Shown piece by piece: positions 1-4,982 of a stretch of 6,707 bases of DNA (the first letter of the stretch is position 1; every line of letters begins with the position of its first letter). The translations under genes were made by a program, and so were the position numbers. This stretch comes from a bacterium (Candidatus Ratteibacteria) CG_4_9_14_3_um_filter_41_21 (GTDB taxonomy: Bacteria; Ratteibacteria; UBA8468). The notes under the pieces were generated by a model. It ran no database searches. It was given only the letters and a program-made list of their open reading frames with translations, and had not been told where the DNA came from. The stretch lies in contig PFWI01000048.1 in assembly GCA_002791075.1 (NCBI GenBank), forward strand, positions 1 through 6,707. Reading direction: 5' to 3'.

Positions 1-18
1 CAAATACTGTGAATGATT

Positions 19-48
19 TTGACAGAAAGTTAAAGGAAGGAGTAAAAT
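19..48 (+). promoter_or_regulatory. Putative sigma70-type promoter upstream of cysK
   Basis: TTGACA at 19-24 matches the consensus -35 box. TAAAAT at 43-48 is a good -10 box, and the spacer is 18 nt. The predicted start would fall near 54-56, at the beginning of the inverted repeat at 54-70, so a repressor bound there could block initiation. The promoter would drive the cysK-larE-sufB-sufC-fchA run. The same bases also contain a strong AGGAAGGAG (33-41), which suits ribosome binding to an ATG at 47. The region could therefore be translated leader or upstream-gene sequence, and the promoter call is only moderately secure. Confidence 0.4.
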
Positions 49-53
49 GTTAT

Positions 54-70
54 CCCGTATTAAATACGGG
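54..70 (+). repeat. Inverted repeat in cysK leader (possible operator or hairpin)
   Basis: CCCGTAT (54-60), TAA loop (61-63) and ATACGGG (64-70) form a perfect 7-bp stem. It lies just downstream of the putative -10 box and 28 nt before the cysK ATG. The right arm with following bases, ATACGGGACT, resembles one half of IscR/Rrf2-type operators (ATAnnnGACT-like). The expected second half (AGTC...TAT) is not seen, so an Rrf2 operator is speculation. A simple mRNA hairpin is equally possible; no T-run follows, so it is not an intrinsic terminator. Confidence 0.4.
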
Positions 71-98
71 ACTTAATTGTTACGAAAGAAGAGGCAAA

Positions 99-1046
99 AT
101 GGGAAAAATTTATAAAGATATTACCGAAACGATTGGCAAAACTCCTTTGGTCAGATTAAATAGGATAACTAGGGGCGTAGAGGCGGATGTAGTGGTGAAA
201 CTTGAGTCCTTTAACCCTTTATCCAGCGTTAAGGATAGGATTGGAATCTCAATGATTGAGGATGCCGAGAAAAAAGGTTTAATTAAAAAAGATACCATAA
301 TTATTGAGCCAACCAGTGGTAATACCGGAATTTCTCTTGCCTTTGTCTGTGCGGCAAAAGGCTATCCATTAATCTTGACTATGCCGGATACGATGAGTCT
401 GGAGCGAAGAAAACTCTTAAAAGTTTTTGGAGCAAAACTCGTTCTGACGCCGGGAGCAGAAGGAATGGTTGGAGCGATTAAGAAAGCAGAGAAGTTAGTA
501 AAGAAAACACCAAATTCCTTGATGCTCCAGCAATTCAAAAATCCAGCTAACCCAAAAGCACACAGAAAAACCACTGCTGAGGAAATCTGGCGCTATACGG
601 ATGGGAAAATAGATATCTTAGTCGCCGGAGTGGGCACCGGAGGAACAATTACCGGAATCGCCGAGGTAATTAAGAAAAGAAAACCTGGATTCAAGAGCAT
701 TGCCGTTGAACCTAAGGATTCTCCGGTTCTTTCTCGCCAAAAATACGGCGAGCAGGCCGGAGGAGAATCAGGCTCGCATAAAATTCAGGGTATTGGCGCT
801 GGCTTTATCCCTGAGGTTTTCAATAGGGAAATTATAGATGAAATAATTAAAGTTACCGGTGAAGACGCAATAATAATGGCAAGAAGGCTGGCTAAAGAAG
901 AAGGAATTTTGGCAGGAATTTCCTCGGGGGCGGCAACCTGGGCCGCAATCAAGGTGGGTAAAAGAAAGGAAAATAAGGATAAACTCATTGTGGTAGTTTT
1001 ACCGGACACCGGAGAAAGATATCTTTCTACGGAATTGTTTAAATAA
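99..1046 (+). CDS. cysK: Cysteine synthase (O-acetylserine sulfhydrylase)
   Basis: This PLP enzyme (fold type II, beta family, cytoplasmic) makes L-cysteine from O-acetyl-L-serine and sulfide. From the ATG at 99 the protein is 315 residues, the usual CysK length, and begins in typical fashion (MGKIYKDITETIGKTPLVRL). PLP-binding Lys45 lies in SSVKDR. The substrate loop TSGNTG is at 72-77, the phosphate-binding GTGGT at 179-183, SSGAA at 275-279 and the C-terminal PDTGERYLS at 302-310. The frame stays open upstream to a GTG at 9, but those 30 residues match nothing in the family. An AAGAGG (89-94) sits 4 nt before ATG 99. The gene appears to lead an operon with larE and sufBC, where cysteine would be the sulfur source. 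CysM or cystathionine beta-synthase-like activity cannot be excluded, but the motifs favour CysK. Confidence 0.93.
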   Translation: MGKIYKDITETIGKTPLVRLNRITRGVEADVVVKLESFNPLSSVKDRIGISMIEDAEKKGLIKKDTIIIEPTSGNTGISLAFVCAAKGYPLILTMPDTMSLERRKLLKVFGAKLVLTPGAEGMVGAIKKAEKLVKKTPNSLMLQQFKNPANPKAHRKTTAEEIWRYTDGKIDILVAGVGTGGTITGIAEVIKKRKPGFKSIAVEPKDSPVLSRQKYGEQAGGESGSHKIQGIGAGFIPEVFNREIIDEIIKVTGEDAIIMARRLAKEEGILAGISSGAATWAAIKVGKRKENKDKLIVVVLPDTGERYLSTELFK

Positions 1047-1069
1047 GGGGTACACCGAAATTCTGACCT

Positions 1070-1873
1070 ATGACCAAAAAATTAGAACGGTTAAAGGAAA
1101 TTTTGACTAAGATGGAGAGCGTCTTAATAGCCTATTCAGGCGGCGTGGATAGCACCTTTTTACTTAAACTTGTCTCGGATACCTTAGGGGATGAAAAAGT
1201 GGTAGCGGCTACCGCAGAATCTTTAACCTTCCCTTCCTGGGAACTAAATTTTGCCAAGAAAATGGCCAGGAACTTCTGCGTAAAACATGTAATTATCAGG
1301 ACCGAAGAGTCAGAAAATCCTAAATTTATCAAAAATCAAAAGGATCGATGCTATTGGTGTAAGAGAGAATTGTTTTCACGACTTTCTTATCTTGCTAAAA
1401 AGGAAAATTTAAGATATGTCGCCGATGGCACAAATTTTGATGATACCAAAGACTTCAGGCCCGGAATGAAAGCCGCCCGAGAATTCAAGATAAAAAGTCC
1501 TTTAAAAGAAGCGCAACTTACCAAAGAGGAGATTCGTAAACTTTCAAAAGAATTAAATCTTCCTACGTGGAATAAACCGTCTTTTGCCTGTCTTGCCACC
1601 CGGTTTCCTTACGGAGTAAAAATAAGCAAGGAACTTTTAGTTAAGGTTGGTAAAGCAGAAGGCTTTTTGCGAGAACTCGGTCTTCTCCAAATAAGGGTAA
1701 GACATCATAACCAAATTGCGAGAATAGAGGTGTCTAAAGAAGAAATACTCAAATTATTAAAAGAAAAGCTCAGCCATAAGATTGTATCCAGGTTTAAGAA
1801 ATTAGGCTATAATTATGTAACGGTTGATTTACAAGGATACCGAACAGGTAGTATGAATGAGGTTGTAAAATGA
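1070..1873 (+). CDS. larE: LarE-family ATP-dependent sulfur transferase (PP-loop)
   Basis: This is a 267-residue PP-loop ATPase of the LarE/ExsB-like family. Known LarE proteins adenylate pyridinium dicarboxylate mononucleotide and insert sulfur into it to build the nickel-pincer cofactor of lactate racemase. The N-terminal ATP pyrophosphatase motif SGGVDST is at 23-29, DGTNFDD at 119-125 and SPLKEAQLTKEE at 143-154. The KPSFACLATRFPYG block (169-182) carries Cys174, which appears to match the sulfur-donating cysteine position. A CxxC (Cys94, Cys97) precedes it, so this may be the three-cysteine [4Fe-4S] LarE type. An in-frame TGA at 1064 limits the start; ATG 1070 has no clear Shine-Dalgarno, though the N-terminus fits the family. 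It lies 23 nt after cysK and just before sufB. No larA, larB or larC is in the window, so the substrate is uncertain. Confidence 0.85.
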   Translation: MTKKLERLKEILTKMESVLIAYSGGVDSTFLLKLVSDTLGDEKVVAATAESLTFPSWELNFAKKMARNFCVKHVIIRTEESENPKFIKNQKDRCYWCKRELFSRLSYLAKKENLRYVADGTNFDDTKDFRPGMKAAREFKIKSPLKEAQLTKEEIRKLSKELNLPTWNKPSFACLATRFPYGVKISKELLVKVGKAEGFLRELGLLQIRVRHHNQIARIEVSKEEILKLLKEKLSHKIVSRFKKLGYNYVTVDLQGYRTGSMNEVVK

Positions 1874-1909
1874 TAACTGCAATGGGCTTTGGGCATAGTT
1901 TTTAAAGAA

Positions 1910-3163
1910 ATGAAGGATATGGAATTTCCGGATTGGTATCTTAAAGAAAAGGAAAAAGCCCGGCTTAAATTAAAGGAGGCTAAACCAGCAAAATATGGTC
2001 TGGATTTTTCTCTTCAGGACTATCAGCGGGAAGGCAAAAGCTTTAAAAAAATTGCCAATTTAAGGGAATTAAGCCGGCCGGTTCAGGAGAGGATGGAAAG
2101 CGTTGGCTTAAGCATTGATGAAAAACAGCGCTCCGGCTCGCATCTCCAGGAGGATAACTTTACCACCTATCTAAAGGCAATGAAGAGTCTTCTGCCGGAA
2201 GGCGTGGTGGTGATGGATACCGACGAGGCAATTAAAACATTCCCCTGGCTAAAAGACTATTACTTTAAAATCATACCTAAAAATTTAAACAAACATACCG
2301 CCTTTGTAAATGCCTATTCTCAAAGCGGCATTTTTATCTGGATTAAGGAAGGGGTTCAAGTTGAGTTTCCTCTCCAGGCTTGCTTTTATCTTAAAACCAG
2401 CAATTACGTGCAAGTGCCGCATAATTTCATTATCGCCGAGCCCAACTCCAGGATTCATTTGATTACCGGTTGTGTTCCTGACCAGGAATGCAAAGATAGC
2501 GCCCATATTGCGGCAACTGAGATTTTGGTTAAAAACGCAGCGGCAGTTACCTATACGATGATTCATAATTGGAACAAAGATTCGAATGTAAGACCCAGCG
2601 TAGGGATAAGAGTAGAAGAAAACGGAACTTATCTCAGCAATTACCTCCTTACCTCTGAGGTTAAAAGTATCCAGATGTATCCTACGGCAGTTTTAGCCCG
2701 GAATTCCCGCGCGGTCTTCAATACGATGCTATTCTGCAAGGGCGAAAGCCACATCGATACCGGAGCAGCCATCTATTTTAAAGGCGAAGATTCGAAAGGG
2801 GAGATAAAAAGCAGGGCTTTAGTCCTGGATAATTCCCATCTGGCAATGCGGGGAAATCTCTCCGGCAGGAAAAAGTGCCGGGGTCATTTGGAATGCCGGG
2901 GGTTGATTTTAAGTAAGAATGCCTGGGCCGAAGCTTATCCCAATTTATCAGGATCCCGGGATGCTGAATTGACCCACGAAGCCGCGATCGGCAAAATTAA
3001 GAACGAGGAGCTAAACTATTTAATGTCCCGGGGTTTCTCCAGAGACGAGGCTGTTTCTTTGATTGCCCGGGGTTTTATAAATCTGAATATTCCGGGACTC
3101 CCGCCGGCGGTAAATAAATATATTAAAGAAGTAGTGGATTTAACTGCGCGAAAGAGCATTTAA
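1910..3163 (+). CDS. sufB: SufB-like Fe-S cluster assembly scaffold (SufBD family)
   Basis: This is a SufB/SufD-family protein, the beta-helical scaffold on which Fe-S clusters form with the ATPase SufC. From ATG 1910 it has 417 residues. It has a charged helical N-terminus (about 1-90), a beta-helix middle, and the diagnostic C-terminal core: GHLEC at 325-329 (Cys329), AELTHEAAIGKI at 352-363 (His356, Glu357), YLMSRG at 370-375 and ARGFINL at 386-392. These C-terminal blocks match SufB rather than degenerate SufD. It is followed by sufC one base later, with no sufD in the window, resembling the minimal SUF-like (SMS) SufBC pairs of anaerobes and methanogens. The frame is open back to a TTG at 1889. 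I prefer ATG 1910, although ATG 1919 is possible and no site has a strong Shine-Dalgarno. An 11-codon ORF (1870-1905) overlaps the larE stop and may couple translation. Confidence 0.88.
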   Translation: MKDMEFPDWYLKEKEKARLKLKEAKPAKYGLDFSLQDYQREGKSFKKIANLRELSRPVQERMESVGLSIDEKQRSGSHLQEDNFTTYLKAMKSLLPEGVVVMDTDEAIKTFPWLKDYYFKIIPKNLNKHTAFVNAYSQSGIFIWIKEGVQVEFPLQACFYLKTSNYVQVPHNFIIAEPNSRIHLITGCVPDQECKDSAHIAATEILVKNAAAVTYTMIHNWNKDSNVRPSVGIRVEENGTYLSNYLLTSEVKSIQMYPTAVLARNSRAVFNTMLFCKGESHIDTGAAIYFKGEDSKGEIKSRALVLDNSHLAMRGNLSGRKKCRGHLECRGLILSKNAWAEAYPNLSGSRDAELTHEAAIGKIKNEELNYLMSRGFSRDEAVSLIARGFINLNIPGLPPAVNKYIKEVVDLTARKSI

Positions 3164-3164
3164 G

Positions 3165-4097
3165 ATGGAAATAAAGAACTTAGATGTGGAAGCAGAGGGA
3201 AAGCGGATTCTCAGGGGAATAAATTTAAAAATAGGAAAAGGAGAGCGGCATGTTTTAATGGGAACCAACGCTTCCGGCAAAACTACTTTGGCTTTAACCA
3301 TTATGGGCTTTCCTCCTTATAGGATTACGCGCGGTCAGATTACCTTTGGCGGTAAATTGCTCAATAATCTGCAGATTGACGAACGAGCAAAACTCGGCAT
3401 CGCTTTAACCTTTCAGTCTCCTCTGAAAGTTGACCTGAATTTTGCCCAGTTTATCAGCGAAATAGAAACTAAATTCGGTTCCTCCCTTGAGCCTATAGGA
3501 AATTATACATTCTCTTCTACTTCCAAAAGGCTCAAGGGGGGATTGCTAAGGGGGCGGCGAGAAGCCCCCTTATGTAGTAGAGGGGGTAACAGTCCGCCAG
3601 AGTACTTTGGCGGACGCCATAGGGGGTGTAAACCCCCTTTGGAGAGTTCACCGAAAGGTGAACGACTTGCTATAGAACTTTCATCGTGGAAGACTGAATT
3701 TGACGAGGAAGTAAACTATTTTAAGGACCGAAACTTAAATGATGGCTTGTCCGGAGGGGAAAAGAAGCGCTCAGAGTTAATGCAGGTTTTGGCCATGCGG
3801 CCCAAGTTTATTATTCTGGATGAAATTGATTCTGGCGTGGATGTGGATTCGCTGAAATTAATTGGGAAGATTCTGGATGCCCGGGGCGAATCAATGCTCA
3901 TTATCACCCATTACCGGCATATTTTAAATCACTTAAGGGTAGACAAGGTTCATCTGCTTGGTCTGGGCAAAATTCTGGTAAGCGGGAATCCGGATAAGGT
4001 TTTAGATGGCCTTGAAAAATACGGGCATCACGGATATTTGGAAAAATTGGGTATTTGCAAAGAATGTCCCTTAAAAGAATGCGTGCTTATTAAATGA
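3165..4097 (+). CDS. sufC: SufC-like Fe-S assembly ATPase with in-frame palindromic insertion
   Basis: This ABC-type ATPase is the partner of SufB. It has Walker A GTNASGKT (33-40), Q-loop FQSP (83-86, Gln84), signature LSGGEKKR (195-202), Walker B FIILDE (215-220), D-loop SGVD (223-226) and switch His249 (ITHYRHIL). No membrane segment is seen, as expected for cytoplasmic SufC. At 310 residues it is about 60 longer than usual. The excess lies between Q-loop and signature (111 residues apart, versus roughly 55-60 in SufC as I recall it), where residues about 123-167 (Arg/Gly/Pro-rich) are encoded by a block of four DNA hairpins (3531-3663). All catalytic motifs downstream remain in frame, so the gene is probably functional. 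The C-terminus ends in a cysteine cluster (Cys298, Cys301, Cys306), perhaps a metal site. The start follows the sufB stop by one base, implying translational coupling. Confidence 0.87.
   Translation: MEIKNLDVEAEGKRILRGINLKIGKGERHVLMGTNASGKTTLALTIMGFPPYRITRGQITFGGKLLNNLQIDERAKLGIALTFQSPLKVDLNFAQFISEIETKFGSSLEPIGNYTFSSTSKRLKGGLLRGRREAPLCSRGGNSPPEYFGGRHRGCKPPLESSPKGERLAIELSSWKTEFDEEVNYFKDRNLNDGLSGGEKKRSELMQVLAMRPKFIILDEIDSGVDVDSLKLIGKILDARGESMLIITHYRHILNHLRVDKVHLLGLGKILVSGNPDKVLDGLEKYGHHGYLEKLGICKECPLKECVLIK
3531..3663 (+). repeat. Composite palindromic element inserted in sufC
   Basis: Four perfect hairpins lie in series. Stem TAAGGGGGC/GCCCCCTTA pairs 3547-3555 with 3564-3572. Stem GTCCGCCA/TGGCGGAC pairs 3592-3599 with 3608-3615. 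Stem AGGGGGT/ACCCCCT pairs 3621-3627 with 3632-3638 and has a GTAA loop. Stem GTTCACC/GGTGAAC pairs 3646-3652 with 3657-3663 and has a GAAA loop. CTCAAGGGGG at 3531-3540 could also pair imperfectly with 3633-3644, enclosing most of the block. The host reading frame has no stop here, while the frame offset by +2 has at least six (for example 3575, 3578, 3587, 3620). CTATAG occurs on both sides (3493-3498 and 3670-3675), 177 bp apart, which is exactly 59 codons; it may be a target duplication or chance. Confidence 0.8.
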
Positions 4098-4098
4098 A

Positions 4099-4716
4099 AT
4101 GTGGCGGGAAAAATCTTTAAATAACTATTTGGATAAACTTGCTTCCCGATCCCCGGTTCCCGGAGGAGGGAGCGCGGCGGCTCTTTTGGGGGCATTGGCG
4201 GCTGCTTTGGCGAGTATGACGGCTAACTTTACTCTCGGCAAACCAAAATATAAAAAAGTAGAAAAAAGTATTACTAAAATATTGAAGAAAGCTGAAAACT
4301 TGAGAGAAAGATTGAGCCAATTAGCAGAAGAGGATAGTATCGTCTATACCGAAGTTTCCCAAGCGTATCGCCTGCGTCCAGAAGGGAAGGAAAGGGATAA
4401 AGTTGTGTCAAAGGCTCTTCGGCAGGCCAGCAAGGTTCCTTTCGAGGTGGTCGGTTTGTCCTTCCAATTGTTAAAATTGAATGAAGAATTGGCCAGCAAA
4501 GGAAATCGCAATCTTATCAGTGATGTTGGAGTCTCGGTTATTTTTAGTTTGGCGGCTCTGGAAACCGCTATTCTTAACGTAGAGATTAATTTATCCGGCA
4601 TCAAGGATAAGGAATTTATAACCGGAAAAAGAAATACTCTTAAACTTTTTCTTAAAGAGGGGAAGAAAATAGAAGAAAAAGTAGTAAAAAAAGTAGAAAA
4701 ATTGATGAAAAAATGA
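4099..4716 (+). CDS. fchA: Methenyltetrahydrofolate cyclohydrolase (FTCD cyclodeaminase-like)
   Basis: The 205-residue protein belongs to the cyclodeaminase/cyclohydrolase family. FchA interconverts 5,10-methenyl-THF and 10-formyl-THF in the methyl branch of the Wood-Ljungdahl pathway. Diagnostic features are the N-terminal LASRSPVPGGGSAAAL (14-29) with an alanine-rich helix, the mid-protein acidic EEDS (77-80), and GNRNLISDVGVSV (135-147) running into NVEINLSG (160-167), all typical of the all-helical family. It has the length of a free-standing FchA rather than the bifunctional FTCD. The C-terminus is lysine-rich. ATG 4099 lies one base after the sufC stop; no strong Shine-Dalgarno is seen, so coupling is likely. 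CODH/ACS genes shortly downstream support the folate C1 role over histidine degradation, where formiminotetrahydrofolate cyclodeaminase acts. That alternative cannot be excluded from sequence alone. Confidence 0.85.
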   Translation: MWREKSLNNYLDKLASRSPVPGGGSAAALLGALAAALASMTANFTLGKPKYKKVEKSITKILKKAENLRERLSQLAEEDSIVYTEVSQAYRLRPEGKERDKVVSKALRQASKVPFEVVGLSFQLLKLNEELASKGNRNLISDVGVSVIFSLAALETAILNVEINLSGIKDKEFITGKRNTLKLFLKEGKKIEEKVVKKVEKLMKK

Positions 4717-4883
4717 ACCGCAGGCTTGAAAAGATAAATCCTGAAACAAGAAGAGAAGCGATGGGCAACCTTCGGGGAGAGGTGAATTTGGTCCGGGCGA
4801 ATTGCCTCACCAAAATTCTATATGAAATCTATCTTGTTGTCCGGAATTTCAAAGTTACCCCCACCTCTTTCCTCCCCCCTTGA
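4713..4883 (+). CDS. Small hypothetical protein (56 aa) after fchA
   Basis: A 56-codon ORF starts at an ATGA overlap with the fchA stop and ends at TGA 4881-4883. It begins MNRRLEKINPETRREAMGNL and continues through RGEVNLVRANCLTKILYEIY (residues 21-40). I do not recognise a family. The first 47 residues look like a compact charged amphipathic helical protein. The last residues (about 49-56, ending SFLPP) are encoded by the left side of the palindromic repeat at 4856-4909, so the natural C-terminus may have been altered by the repeat. The 4-nt overlap argues for real, coupled translation. The lysine-rich end of fchA supplies no clear Shine-Dalgarno beyond an A-rich stretch. There are no membrane segments or cysteine pairs. 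It could be an accessory protein for folate or CODH/ACS metabolism, but that is only context. Confidence 0.5.
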   Translation: MNRRLEKINPETRREAMGNLRGEVNLVRANCLTKILYEIYLVVRNFKVTPTSFLPP

Positions 4884-4909
4884 GGGGGAGGATGTGAGGA
4901 GGGGGGGTA
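4856..4909. repeat. GC-rich palindromic repeat (long imperfect hairpin)
   Basis: The outer stem TACCCCC (4856-4862) pairs with GGGGGTA (4903-4909), CCTC (4864-4867) with GAGG (4896-4899), and inner CCTCCCCC (4871-4878) with GGGGGAGG (4884-4891) around a CTTGA loop. Its TCCCCCCTTGAG (4873-4884) is the exact reverse complement of CTCAAGGGGGGA at 3531-3542 in the sufC insertion, so the two probably share a dispersed repeat family. It lies between the two transcription units and may end or stabilise the upstream mRNA. No T-tract follows on either strand, so I do not call an intrinsic terminator. Confidence 0.75.
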
Positions 4910-4943
4910 TAATTTATCAATTCGGTAAGAGGAATGAACGGGG

Positions 4944-4972
4944 TTGACCTTAAATTTAATTTGTGATATAAT
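4944..4972 (+). promoter_or_regulatory. Sigma70-type promoter of cooC
   Basis: TTGACC (4944-4949) and a perfect TATAAT (4967-4972) are separated by 17 nt. A TG one base before the -10 box (4964-4965) gives an extended -10. The predicted start, 6-8 nt after the -10 box, is near 4979-4980, only 3-4 nt before the cooC ATG at 4983. The cooC-orf-acsD unit is thus probably transcribed independently of the upstream sulfur/Fe-S operon, from a leaderless or nearly leaderless mRNA. Confidence 0.78.
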
Positions 4973-4978
4973 TCACAA
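4961..4978. promoter_or_regulatory. CRP/FNR-family-like operator over the cooC -10 box
   Basis: TTGTGA (4961-4966), N6 (4967-4972) and TCACAA (4973-4978) form a perfect palindrome matching the classical CRP consensus TGTGA-N6-TCACA with an extra T/A pair. The N6 is exactly the TATAAT -10 box. A protein bound here would block RNA polymerase, so repression is more likely than activation. CRP/FNR-superfamily regulators of anaerobes (CooA for CO, HcpR-like for NO) bind related half-sites. The actual regulator is not in the window and is unknown. Confidence 0.6.
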
Positions 4979-4982
4979 TTCA

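Noticed and set aside
9..98. N-terminal extension of cysteine synthase from GTG 9
   Set aside because: The extra 30 residues do not resemble CysK, and the internal ATG at 99 has a Shine-Dalgarno and the family-typical N-terminus.
2285..2566. 93-codon minus-strand ORF opposite sufB, and other minus-strand ORFs (for example 5636-5938 and 5213-5512)
   Set aside because: They are shadows of well-supported + strand genes, with no recognisable domains and no start signals of their own.
3531..3663. sufC as a pseudogene broken by the repeat
   Set aside because: The frame is intact through the insertion, and every ATPase motif after it is preserved, so function is more likely retained.
4856..4909. 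Intergenic hairpin as a rho-independent terminator
   Set aside because: The stem is strong, but no run of T follows on either strand; it fits better as a dispersed palindromic repeat.
4944..4982. N-terminal extension of CooC from TTG 4944
   Set aside because: The codon is part of the -35 box and the mRNA should begin near 4979; the P-loop protein normally starts a few residues before GKGGVGKT, as from ATG 4983.
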